Positions 1-6,541 of a stretch of DNA of 7,672 nt are shown here, piece after piece. Position 1 is the stretch's first letter; each line of letters begins with the position of its first letter. The notes under the pieces were generated by a model. The model saw nothing but the letters and a program-made list of their open reading frames with translations. It did not search any database and was not told where the DNA came from. Source of the stretch: Robiginitomaculum sp. (GTDB lineage: Bacteria > Pseudomonadota > Alphaproteobacteria > Caulobacterales > Maricaulaceae); the NCBI GenBank assembly GCA_002733385.1, contig NVVO01000010.1, positions 77,166 through 84,837 on the forward strand, given 5' to 3'. The position numbers and the translations under genes were made by a program.

Positions 1-2
1 AT

Positions 3-80
3 ATCAAAATTTCCCCTAATATGGATTTAGAATATAAAGAAGATAACGGTATCAGTTACTTCTATCCGGCAAAAAAATGA
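3..80 (+). CDS. C-terminal tail of an upstream gene (partial)
   Basis: An open frame enters from the left edge and closes at TGA 78-80, giving 25 residues that end in SYFYPAKK. The composition, rich in Asp, Glu, Tyr and Lys, looks like a protein end rather than random translation, and the other two plus frames stop within the first 30 bases. Too little is present to name a family. It could be an accidental open stretch. If real, it ends 213 bases before the adenylation gene and is probably a separate transcription unit. Confidence 0.4.
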   Translation: MKISPNMDLEYKEDNGISYFYPAKK

Positions 81-277
81 CCGTGATTGTATAAAGGGTT
101 TTGGTCTACACCAAGTCTGTAGCAAGAGAGTAATTTCTTGGGTATAGAAACATCTGGTATTAACCCGCAACACATACATCTGTGCAGGCTTGATTTAATT
201 TAAAACCTGTATTACACGGCTTGTTTAGTAAGGGGCGACTGTTAACATGTGCCTATGTGGCTTAAGCGGACACCTCC
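81..277. other. Intergenic leader upstream of the adenylation operon
   Basis: No gene is visible here. The stretch is AT-rich and must hold the promoter of the plus-strand operon, but I see no convincing -35/-10 pair with normal spacing. The best fragments are TTGATT at 190-195 and TATTAC at 210-215, whose 14-base spacing is too short. A weak 5-bp hairpin (TTGGT/ACCAA, 101-114) has no T-tract, so it is not called a terminator. Confidence 0.3.
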
Positions 278-285
278 AGAAAGGA
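278..285 (+). promoter_or_regulatory. Ribosome binding site choosing the adenylation gene start
   Basis: AGAAAGGA lies 8 bases before ATG 294. The earlier in-frame GTG at 249 and ATG at 255 lack a well-placed Shine-Dalgarno sequence. They would add 15 residues that do not resemble the family's N-terminus. This supports ATG 294 as the start. Confidence 0.65.
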
Positions 286-293
286 TAATACTG

Positions 294-1880
294 ATGCCTA
301 CAGATAATTTAGCTCGGCTTGTACACAAAACCGCTACAGACCATCCCGAAAAAGCGGCAATTTGGGCGCGCGGGACAACGGTTAACTACCGCGAGTTCGA
401 TGAACGCGCTACGGCTACGGCAAATGCTTTGCGGGCCGCAGGGGTATCGCCCGGTGACCGTGTCTGCATACTTTCGCACCGCTCGGCGTCGCTTTATGTG
501 TCCATTCTTGGCGTGCTCTACGCCGGGGCGACTTATGTATGTCTAAATCCGAGATATCCCGAAGCCCGCAATCGCATGATTATTGGGTTGGCTGGGGCCA
601 GCGGGCTGATCGTCGATGATAAATTGGCAGCAAACGCTAATGCCTTGATATCCGGCAACCCTTCTGTGGCTGTGGTATTAACGCCCGATTCTGATCCGGG
701 TTCGCCGTTTGACAGCCCGCAAACTCTTGGCAAAAGCGACCTGACCGATACGGCAACACCGCCAATGCTGGATTGCGCAGGCCCAGATCTGGCCTATATT
801 ATGTTTACCTCCGGTAGCACTGGCAAGCCGAAAGGCGTGCCGATTTCTCACGGCAATGTTTGCGCTTATTTACGCAACCTCATAGCATTTTCCGGTGAAG
901 TTCATCCAGGTGACAAAGTGGTGCAGGTTGCTGATGTTACTTTCGATATCTCTGTACACGATATGTTTTATGCTTGGACAAATGGCGCTTGTATCATCTC
1001 CATCCCGGAAAACGCTGGCCTGATGTCGACGCGGTTTGTAGAAGAACACGGCATTACCCATTGGTTTGCGGTTCCCTCTACGGCGCGGCTTTTATTTGAG
1101 GCCGGCTTGCTGGAACCTGGCTGTATCTCGACGATAAAATGCTCGTTCTTTTGCGGGGAACCGCTTGTCGCCTCTGTAGCGTCTGCCTGGCTGGAAGCCG
1201 TTGACGGCTCGCCCGTATATAATCTTTACGGGCCGACCGAAGGGACAGTCGCCGTATCAGGAAGGCGGTTTGCCCCGGCTGATTTTGAACCCCATGAAGT
1301 GGTATCGCTCGGCTTACCATTTGGCAATAACGGTATGAAAATTTTTGATCCAGACACCAATATACCTCACACCGACAATAGCAAAGTCGGAGAAATATGT
1401 TTATCGGGAGACCAGATAACAGGCGGGTATTGGCAATCTCCAGAACTTAACGCAAAAAGTTTGTTCACAGATGATGTGGGCAATATCTGGTACAAAACTG
1501 GTGATCTTGGCAGTTATGACGAAGATAAGGGGTTTTTGTTTGCGGGCCGGGTTGACCATCAGGTAAAGATACGCGGTTTTCGGGTGGAGCTCGGCGAGAT
1601 CGAGGGCGTGGTACGCGGGGCTGCAGGGGTTGGTCAGGTTGCGGTTTTACCTTGGCCACTTTCAGAGGACGGCGCCGCTCTTGGGTGCGTCGTGTTTGTA
1701 CCAACCAAAGAAAGCGAGGCCGTGAGGGGCGCTATCCGACAGGCGTGTGCTGAGAAACTTCCCGATTATATGCAGCCCAACCCTATCTATTTCATCGGTG
1801 CATTACCACTTAATGTGAACGGAAAAACGGATTATAAAGCTCTCCACGAGCAATTGGTCTCAAGTAAACAGGGTAATTAG
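294..1880 (+). CDS. DltA-like amino-acid adenylation enzyme (carrier-protein ligase)
   Basis: Stand-alone cytosolic adenylation (A) domain of the ANL superfamily, 528 residues from ATG 294. It should use ATP to activate an amino acid and load it on the phosphopantetheine arm of a carrier protein. The core motifs are all present and in order: P-loop FTSGSTGKPKG (about 171-181), FDIS at 217-220, FCGE around Cys287, YGPTE (312-316), YKTGD (400-404), GRVDHQVKIRG (418-428), and the NGK lysine Lys511. Asp218 sits where NRPS A domains bind the substrate amino group, so an amino acid is more likely than a fatty acid. From memory, FDxSVxDxx, FCGE and NxYGPTExTVAVSG are closer to D-alanine ligase DltA than to multi-domain NRPSs. 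The next gene starts 2 bases after its stop, so it leads an operon with a formyltransferase and carrier protein. The true substrate (Ala, Gly or other) cannot be read from the sequence. Confidence 0.9.
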   Translation: MPTDNLARLVHKTATDHPEKAAIWARGTTVNYREFDERATATANALRAAGVSPGDRVCILSHRSASLYVSILGVLYAGATYVCLNPRYPEARNRMIIGLAGASGLIVDDKLAANANALISGNPSVAVVLTPDSDPGSPFDSPQTLGKSDLTDTATPPMLDCAGPDLAYIMFTSGSTGKPKGVPISHGNVCAYLRNLIAFSGEVHPGDKVVQVADVTFDISVHDMFYAWTNGACIISIPENAGLMSTRFVEEHGITHWFAVPSTARLLFEAGLLEPGCISTIKCSFFCGEPLVASVASAWLEAVDGSPVYNLYGPTEGTVAVSGRRFAPADFEPHEVVSLGLPFGNNGMKIFDPDTNIPHTDNSKVGEICLSGDQITGGYWQSPELNAKSLFTDDVGNIWYKTGDLGSYDEDKGFLFAGRVDHQVKIRGFRVELGEIEGVVRGAAGVGQVAVLPWPLSEDGAALGCVVFVPTKESEAVRGAIRQACAEKLPDYMQPNPIYFIGALPLNVNGKTDYKALHEQLVSSKQGN

Positions 1881-1882
1881 CC

Positions 1883-2827
1883 ATGCGGTTTGTCGTTGTC
1901 GGGTCTGGAAAGACCGCCATTAGCGTTTCTAAAGCGATTGCCGCTCACGAAAGCGCTGAACTTGTCGGTATGATTGGTGACAGCCGCCGGGAGACTGTGC
2001 AATCTTCATTTCTCAAACAGGCCGAGAAGCTTGGGGTAAAAGCAATTGCCGTCAAATCCTTAAAACAAGATCCGGCGCTTTCTTTTTTACGAGAACTGGA
2101 ACCGGATTATGTCATAAGCGCCAATAATTTTATGATATTTGCGCAAGATGCCCTTGCCATTCCCAAGCGGGCAACTGTCAATTTTCACAATGGGCCTTTG
2201 CCAGCTTACGGGGGGGTCAATCCGTTTTGCTGGGCCTTGATGAACGGAGAAACCAGCTACGGGATTACCTGGCATCTGGTCGATTTGGGCATTGATACGG
2301 GCGATTTACTCGTACAGGAAGTTTTTGATATCGACCCGGAAGATACGGCGCTGACATTGATGATAAAATGCATTGAGCTTGCCATCAGTTCGTTTCGTGA
2401 ACGGGTCTTGCCAATACTGGTTTCGGGTATACTAAACCCTTACCAAAAACCCGATGTCGCCCACACATATTTTACCGGGAAAGACGTGCCTTACGGCGGC
2501 GTTTTGCCTTGGTGGCTCGACGCAGATGCACTTATCCGCTATGGTCGCGCCATGGGTTTTGCCCCCCTGCCAAATATGTTTTACAGACCATTGCTCAAAA
2601 CCACAAACGGTGATCAACTATATGGGGCTCGCGTGGAGATTGGCAGTTCTCAACCGGGCGCGGTTCCGGGCACAATCATTGCCGCAGACGAACAAACCAT
2701 TACCGTCGCCACGGCTGGCGCATCTTTGATCGTCAGCGAGCTTTATAAACGTGCGGCGCTTAAATCCGAAATTCCTGTCAACGACCACCCAATAAAGGTC
2801 GGTGACACTCTCATTACTGAAACCTAA
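1883..2827 (+). CDS. N10-formyltetrahydrofolate-dependent formyltransferase (Fmt/NRPS F-domain type)
   Basis: Cytosolic protein of 314 residues. It has an N-terminal Rossmann-like formyltransferase domain (about 1-190) and a C-terminal Fmt-C-like domain (about 205-314; PGTIIAADEQTITVATAGA resembles the Fmt C-terminal barrel). The catalytic triad is visible as Asn100, His102 and Asp138. The N-x-H spacing and the 38-residue Asn-to-Asp distance equal those of E. coli GART (N106/H108/D144) and ArnA. The active-site strand reads NFHNGPLPAYGG, not the NxHxSLLPxxRG of tRNA or sugar enzymes; I recall NFHxGPLPxYxG from formyltransferase domains tied to NRPS proteins. The start ATG follows the upstream stop by 2 bases, with AGGG at 1870-1873. 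Lying between an A-domain gene and a carrier-protein gene, it likely formylates the amino group of the carrier-bound amino acid, like the F-A-PCP starter module of linear gramicidin. Formylation of an amino sugar is the main alternative. Confidence 0.85.
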   Translation: MRFVVVGSGKTAISVSKAIAAHESAELVGMIGDSRRETVQSSFLKQAEKLGVKAIAVKSLKQDPALSFLRELEPDYVISANNFMIFAQDALAIPKRATVNFHNGPLPAYGGVNPFCWALMNGETSYGITWHLVDLGIDTGDLLVQEVFDIDPEDTALTLMIKCIELAISSFRERVLPILVSGILNPYQKPDVAHTYFTGKDVPYGGVLPWWLDADALIRYGRAMGFAPLPNMFYRPLLKTTNGDQLYGARVEIGSSQPGAVPGTIIAADEQTITVATAGASLIVSELYKRAALKSEIPVNDHPIKVGDTLITET

Positions 2828-2838
2828 AGGACTAAATC

Positions 2839-3069
2839 ATGACTGTTCTCACTGAACTACAATCTATTTTCCGTGACGTTTTTGAAGACGACGATATCGT
2901 CTTGCGGGCAGAAACCACCGCCGATGATGTTGACGGCTGGGACTCGCTTACCCATGTTGGCCTTATTCTTTCGGTTGAACGGCATTACGGCCTGCGCTTT
3001 AACACGACGGAAATTTCCAATATGGAAAATGTTGGTGAATTGGCCGAGCTTATTGCGCAGAAAATTTAG
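2839..3069 (+). CDS. DltC-like acyl/peptidyl carrier protein
   Basis: An acidic carrier protein of 76 residues, the usual size for ACP, PCP and DltC. The phosphopantetheine attachment site is Ser36 in GWDSLTHV, followed by a typical helix II and the C-terminal ELAELIAQKI. It should carry the activated, possibly formylated, amino acid as a thioester between the A domain, the formyltransferase and the MBOAT. A clear AAGGA (2827-2831) lies 7 bases before ATG, overlapping the upstream stop, with an 11-base gap between genes. No phosphopantetheinyl transferase is seen here, so a housekeeping enzyme elsewhere would have to activate it. Fatty-acid ACP is unlikely given its neighbours. Confidence 0.92.
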   Translation: MTVLTELQSIFRDVFEDDDIVLRAETTADDVDGWDSLTHVGLILSVERHYGLRFNTTEISNMENVGELAELIAQKI

Positions 3070-3114
3070 GGGTTGTGGCGTGTGGCCATTTAATTTTTCT
3101 CACAGTGTTGGGTA

Positions 3115-3924
3115 ATGCCTCAAATCCCTGTATCTAACTGGCAAGTTGACTACCAGGAGTTTGGTGATGGCCGCCTCCTCCTGCTTTTACACGCCTCCCT
3201 AAGCGGCAACAAACAATGGCTGCCCTACGCAAAGCAATTCTGTGACCGATACCGCGTCATTGCGCCAAACTTTTTTGGTAATGGCAAAAGCAGTCAATGG
3301 CCAGCGGATGCGCAGCAAACCCTTGATGACCAACTTACGTTGATTAGCCCTCTGCTCGCAGATTGTGACAGTGTTGATATTGTTGGCCATTCCCTGGGCG
3401 GCGCGATTGCCATGCAAGCCGCGCTTCGCTTCCACGACAAAGTGCAAAAGCTCGTCCTCCTGGAACCGACCCATTACCGGCTCATCTCAAATTATAAGGG
3501 CGGCGGGCCTTACCGCGATATAATGAATATGTTCACCGTCTTCCAAGCGGCGCATGACAGCAATGACTGGCAGCCGGCGGCAGAAATGGTGTCCAATTTT
3601 TGGCACGGGCCGGACGCTTGGTCCGAGATGAGCAAGCATCACCGGATCGCCGTCACTTGGCGAATGCCGCCCGTTTTTCACGAATTGCAAGCTATTCTAT
3701 CCAACAAAACCCCGATCGAGACATTGGCAAAGATAACAGCTAAAACGCTTGTGGTTAGAGGGCGAACCACGGTGCCGGCAATCATGGATACTTTTGAACT
3801 CCTGCAAAAGCATATCCCGCAATGGTCCTATCAGGTGATCGGTGCTGATGGACACATGTTTCCGGTTTCCAAACCCGACATGACCTATCAAGTGTTAAGC
3901 ACATTCTTGGATGGTGATGGCTAA
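3115..3924 (+). CDS. Alpha/beta hydrolase, possible editing or offloading thioesterase
   Basis: Alpha/beta-hydrolase fold protein of 269 residues with no signal peptide, so probably cytosolic. The nucleophile elbow is GHSLGG with Ser93, and the catalytic histidine is likely His247 in ADGHMFPV. The oxyanion strand ends LLLLHASLSG (His26-Ala27) in place of the usual HG. After strand 6 the sequence is VVRGRTTVP (213-221), with Thr219 where the triad Asp usually stands, so the acid is missing or relocated. ATG 3115 is the only start: an in-frame TAA lies at 3091-3093 and no start codon lies between. It has no good Shine-Dalgarno sequence. The 45-base gap to the carrier gene suggests co-transcription. 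A role in removing wrongly loaded groups from the carrier is inference; cleavage of an ester product is equally possible. Its stop is interleaved with that of the opposing SGNH gene. Confidence 0.8.
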   Translation: MPQIPVSNWQVDYQEFGDGRLLLLLHASLSGNKQWLPYAKQFCDRYRVIAPNFFGNGKSSQWPADAQQTLDDQLTLISPLLADCDSVDIVGHSLGGAIAMQAALRFHDKVQKLVLLEPTHYRLISNYKGGGPYRDIMNMFTVFQAAHDSNDWQPAAEMVSNFWHGPDAWSEMSKHHRIAVTWRMPPVFHELQAILSNKTPIETLAKITAKTLVVRGRTTVPAIMDTFELLQKHIPQWSYQVIGADGHMFPVSKPDMTYQVLSTFLDGDG

Positions 3925-4934
3925 CGGTATTTTTTTATCAAAACAGGTGCCAGCCTATCGGCCATTTTGCCATAACCGTCCGGGGTTAAATGCATATGGT
4001 CAACATACATGTCCTTGGTCAAACTTGTATCGGGGAGAAAATATATGCTGTTCGGGTTTGCGTGCGTGATCAGTGTTAGCAATTCGCTTCGCGCCTTTTG
4101 CAACTGCTCTGGCTTAATGATTGCCGACACGACGGCTGGGTTTTCTGTGGCATATACGACAATCACAGGAATGCCTGCGCCATCCAGTGCTTTAAGCCCA
4201 TTGGATAATTCTTTAGCTTGAAACGAAACATCGGGGTTAATTTCAATGCCCGCCAAACGGCGCTTCATTTGTAATATCTGTATACCGTCAAGAGGCATTT
4301 GGCTTTCGCATTTTCCCGAATAACAAGGTTTGCGTATCCGCGTTAAAACACTATTTAGCGGGCCACCAACCAGCTCCGAAAGCCCAAATTCAAGAGCTGG
4401 TTTTGTCTGCCAATACTTATTGACTATTTTTGTAAAATTTTTCCCGCCGCTCGTTTTACCCCAGCCATAAGAATAGCGCTCGTCCCGGGCTTCAAAGGAC
4501 TTTGAAAACCCACGCAAACCAACAACGAGAATAACCACATCAACTTCAGCCTTGATTGCCCGGTCAATGATCGCCGAAAAATCTGCTGGCGTCAGCCCAT
4601 CGCTGGCATAGTTGGCGACACGAAGCGCCGTGCCATTTTCCGCTAGGCGCTCATTGAGCTTGGCCGAAAGTTCTCGCTCTTGCCAGTTATCATAACCGTA
4701 GCCAGACATGGTCTTGCCAAAAGCAACGGAATCCCCAATCAGGACGGCTATAGGCGCGTCCACGCCCTCAAGCGCGTTGATTTTGGCGCTAAAAATATCA
4801 TCATTAACCAGCTCGGCAGGATGAAAGGCAATATGGCGGGAAATGCTCTGGGTGCGAACAAAAATCTCCGCAGCCACCAGCAAGGCAATGAACAACAAGC
4901 TGCCAATAATTACATTTAATTTATTGATACCCAT
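3921..4934 (-). CDS. Membrane-anchored SGNH acyltransferase/hydrolase (DltD/AlgJ-like role)
   Basis: From ATG 4934 the protein has 337 residues: one N-terminal membrane span (about 7-25, preceded by Lys5) and a long domain expected in the periplasm. SGNH signatures are GDS with Ser69 (IGDSVAFG), NYASDG (Asn108, Gly113) and VDHMHLTPDGY with Asp312 and His315. The block III Asn is not evident (VVGLRGF). Cys204 and Cys209 are close enough for a disulfide, which fits an oxidising compartment. Such proteins partner MBOATs and move acyl groups onto glycans, as DltD does for teichoic acid and AlgJ/AlgX for alginate. The ATG is chosen because GAGG (4943-4940) sits 5 bases upstream; a longer GTG start at 4970 would run through the microprotein gene and place 12 polar residues before the span. 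It starts 7 bases after the microprotein stop. The target glycan is unknown. Confidence 0.85.
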   Translation of the reverse strand: MGINKLNVIIGSLLFIALLVAAEIFVRTQSISRHIAFHPAELVNDDIFSAKINALEGVDAPIAVLIGDSVAFGKTMSGYGYDNWQERELSAKLNERLAENGTALRVANYASDGLTPADFSAIIDRAIKAEVDVVILVVGLRGFSKSFEARDERYSYGWGKTSGGKNFTKIVNKYWQTKPALEFGLSELVGGPLNSVLTRIRKPCYSGKCESQMPLDGIQILQMKRRLAGIEINPDVSFQAKELSNGLKALDGAGIPVIVVYATENPAVVSAIIKPEQLQKARSELLTLITHANPNSIYFLPDTSLTKDMYVDHMHLTPDGYGKMADRLAPVLIKKYR

Positions 4935-4941
4935 TTTAGCC

Positions 4942-5067
4942 TCAAAATCCTTGGTAAACGGGCACAACACCCTCTGTACTGCCTAAAATGACAATCAGGG
5001 CAATCTTGGCCAGCAGCCAAAAGACCGTTAGCGTGCGGGCATATTTATTTTGGTGTAGTTTATCCAT
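4942..5067 (-). CDS. DltX-like single-span microprotein with C-terminal tyrosine hexapeptide
   Basis: A 41-residue ORF lies between the MBOAT and SGNH genes. The N-terminus is short and basic (Lys3, Lys8, Arg11), followed by one hydrophobic segment (about 12-30, with Trp17 and Lys21) and an 11-residue tail ending PVYQGF, with Tyr38. The positive-inside rule puts the tail outside the cytoplasm. This is the layout of DltX, the roughly 50-residue Dlt protein whose C-terminal hexapeptide (FIYNEF-like, from memory) carries a tyrosine that accepts the acyl group from the MBOAT and passes it to the second transferase. Support for translation is strong: GGAGGG 9 bases upstream, an 8-base overlap with the MBOAT end, and a 7-base gap to the SGNH start. 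The MBOAT here ends LVWRALFNG without such a motif, so a separate shuttle is needed. Orthology to DltX is inference; convergence is possible. Confidence 0.75.
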   Translation of the reverse strand: MDKLHQNKYARTLTVFWLLAKIALIVILGSTEGVVPVYQGF

Positions 5068-6271
5068 TGAATAGAGCCCTCCAGACAAGTGAAACCTCAT
5101 TGTTTAAAAGAATGAAAGTTCCCGCAATAATGGTTTGAAAAATAAATATCTGGGAGCCTTTGGCGACAATGGCCGTGACACCCGTTAACTCCCGAAGCTT
5201 GCCGGCTTTTTTGAGCTTCAACTTTCGCCGACCTTGAATGTGGGAAATTGTTACGCCAATGGCGTGAATGACACCAAATAGCACAAAATGCCAAGCTAAG
5301 CCGTGCCAGATACCAATCAAAATGAAAATCAATACCAATGCGACAATAATGGTATGATCCGGCTTGGCGAACCGGCCCGAGCGCTGGAGCGCTATAAGCG
5401 TGGGGGTAAATACATGGGCCCGGAACCAGGTGCCAAGTGTGATATTCCACCGCATCCAGAAATCCTGGAAATTTGTGGCCAGGTAAGGCCGGTTGAAATT
5501 TGCCGGCAGAGTATAGCCGCATAATATACCGCACCCTAGAACAACATCAATATACCCCGAAAAGTCCAGAAACAGGAAAATATAATAACTATAATAGGAA
5601 ATGACCCAATCTACCCAATCACCCCCGGACGCAGCCAGGCCTGCAAAATCATCTTGTCCTGCAAAAATCGGAGCCAATATGGTGATCTTGATCAGGCCCA
5701 GTGTTATCATATGGCCAGCACTTAAGAAGTCCCGTTTTCTCGCCTTACCATCGCTGGAAGTTTGGTTAGAAAACTGGCTTGTGTGCTCACGCCATGTTTG
5801 AATAGGCCCGGCAACGAGCGTTAGTGGGTTAATGATGAAAGAAAACCAGTGGATAAAATGAAACTCATCTTTTGCCCGCGGGGCCTCCAGCAAAAGGTGA
5901 ATTTGACGAAAGGTCATATAGGACAAACCAATGACCCCATAAATGCCCCAGCTTTGCGATAGGCCCGCCATTTTTGTCGAGGTCAACACCAAAACCTGCC
6001 AACCTATTGCCGTAAGTAGCGCTGCTTTGCTAATCTTTTCAGGTTTACCCCAGATTGCACGGCAGATGAAATAGTGCGGAACCAATGCGGCCAGCAATAC
6101 CCCGGCAGATTTAGCATCCAGCCAAGAAACGGCGACCAAAAGCCCCATAAACCCTAAGGAATATGGCAGCGACCGGCTCCCGAATAGCTGGCGCACCACC
6201 ATGACGGCCAGGATAATGATTGCAAATTCTATGGACGCAACATTTATCGGCTCTAAATTAAAACTTGTCAT
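5060..6271 (-). CDS. MBOAT-family membrane-bound O-acyltransferase (DltB/AlgI type)
   Basis: Polytopic inner-membrane protein of 403 residues with about 9-11 hydrophobic segments, the usual size for DltB-like proteins. Family marks are VAGPIQTWREH (AGPI at 154-157), FLFLDFSGYIDVVLG (about 232-246), NFNRPYLATNFQDFWMRW (258-275) and the catalytic-histidine motif GIWHGLAWHF with His323. The first conserved histidine of the RWH motif is Asn276 here (RWNITLGTW). The enzyme should take an acyl group from a cytosolic carrier thioester and pass it through the membrane. Unlike MBOATs with a fused C-terminal shuttle peptide, it ends in ALFNG; the adjacent microprotein supplies a candidate. It overlaps that gene by 8 bases. 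ATG 6271 has no obvious Shine-Dalgarno sequence. The carrier thioester is probably supplied by the convergent operon. Confidence 0.92.
   Translation of the reverse strand: MTSFNLEPINVASIEFAIIILAVMVVRQLFGSRSLPYSLGFMGLLVAVSWLDAKSAGVLLAALVPHYFICRAIWGKPEKISKAALLTAIGWQVLVLTSTKMAGLSQSWGIYGVIGLSYMTFRQIHLLLEAPRAKDEFHFIHWFSFIINPLTLVAGPIQTWREHTSQFSNQTSSDGKARKRDFLSAGHMITLGLIKITILAPIFAGQDDFAGLAASGGDWVDWVISYYSYYIFLFLDFSGYIDVVLGCGILCGYTLPANFNRPYLATNFQDFWMRWNITLGTWFRAHVFTPTLIALQRSGRFAKPDHTIIVALVLIFILIGIWHGLAWHFVLFGVIHAIGVTISHIQGRRKLKLKKAGKLRELTGVTAIVAKGSQIFIFQTIIAGTFILLNNEVSLVWRALFNG
5077..5082 (-). promoter_or_regulatory. Strong ribosome binding site of the microprotein
   Basis: On the minus strand GGAGGG is followed by 9 bases and ATG 5067. 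It lies inside the last codons of the MBOAT gene. It is the best Shine-Dalgarno sequence in this operon and supports translation of the very short ORF, perhaps at a higher level than its neighbours. Confidence 0.75.
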
Positions 6272-6535
6272 AATTTAACACTTGCACCACTACACGGCTG
6301 CACAAAGCAGGCCGCAACATGACCCGTGTATGCATTGCTCCAGCCAGAATATTGTGAACTAAATTTCGCGCGAGCCATAGATTGTTTGCTGTGAACCATA
6401 ATTATAGAATATTGGGGTTGAAAAAAATGGGTTTTACGCAAAATATGCGCCCTATTCCGTCTGTTATCATTGTTTGCAAAGCGCCACAAGTGAAGAATTC
6501 CCCGGCCTGAAACAGGCAATCAATGTGGGTCGGCA
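6272..6535. other. Upstream region of the MBOAT operon, no gene
   Basis: About 260 bases between the MBOAT start and the insertion sequence. The only sizeable frame (minus, 6519-6268) begins with TTG, overlaps the MBOAT by 4 bases and reads as non-coding: no hydrophobic core, no recognisable motif. The stretch is AT-rich in the middle and contains a candidate -10 box at 6401-6406. A small hairpin GCCTG-AAA-CAGGC lies at 6505-6517 without a T-tract. Confidence 0.5.
6401..6406 (-). promoter_or_regulatory. Candidate -10 box for the MBOAT operon
   Basis: On the minus strand a perfect TATAAT lies about 130 bases upstream of the MBOAT start. The matching -35 position holds a T-rich hexamer (CATTTT with a 17-base spacer) that fits TTGACA poorly. 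An activator may therefore be needed, or the match may be chance in AT-rich DNA. The site lies between the gene and the insertion sequence, so the element did not remove it. Confidence 0.35.
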
Positions 6536-6541
6536 CCTAGA
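6536..6541. repeat. Left target-site duplication CCTAGA
   Basis: CCTAGA here is repeated exactly at 7573-7578, flanking the insertion sequence; the identity extends to CACCTAGA, but the two outer bases CA also fit the element end on the right. The form fits the NCTAGN 6-bp target reported for IS481 of Bordetella. Confidence 0.8.

Noticed and set aside
101..114. Hairpin TTGGT/ACCAA as a terminator of the upstream gene
   Set aside because: Short, AT-rich stem with no T-tract after it.
249..293. Longer GTG/ATG start for the adenylation enzyme
   Set aside because: No well-placed ribosome site for GTG 249 or ATG 255; ATG 294 has AGAAAGGA 8 bases upstream, and the extra 15 residues do not look like the family N-terminus.
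3076..3099. Possible terminator after the carrier gene (TGGC/GCCA then T-rich)
   Set aside because: Only a 4-bp stem with a broken T-run; the hydrolase gene follows closely in the same direction, so at most a weak attenuator.
2873..3115. 80-codon plus-strand frame over the carrier gene
   Set aside because: Out of frame with the clearly recognised carrier protein and without any family features.
4935..4970. Longer GTG start for the SGNH protein
   Set aside because: It would overlap the microprotein gene and put 12 polar residues before the membrane span; ATG 4934 has GAGG at good spacing.
5097..5534. 145-codon minus-strand frame inside the MBOAT gene
   Set aside because: Shadow of the MBOAT reading frame; the residues are rich in His, Cys and Trp and do not resemble a protein family.
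6268..6519. 83-codon minus-strand frame upstream of the MBOAT
   Set aside because: TTG start, no ribosome site seen, no recognisable motif, and low-complexity mixed composition; it occupies the likely promoter region.
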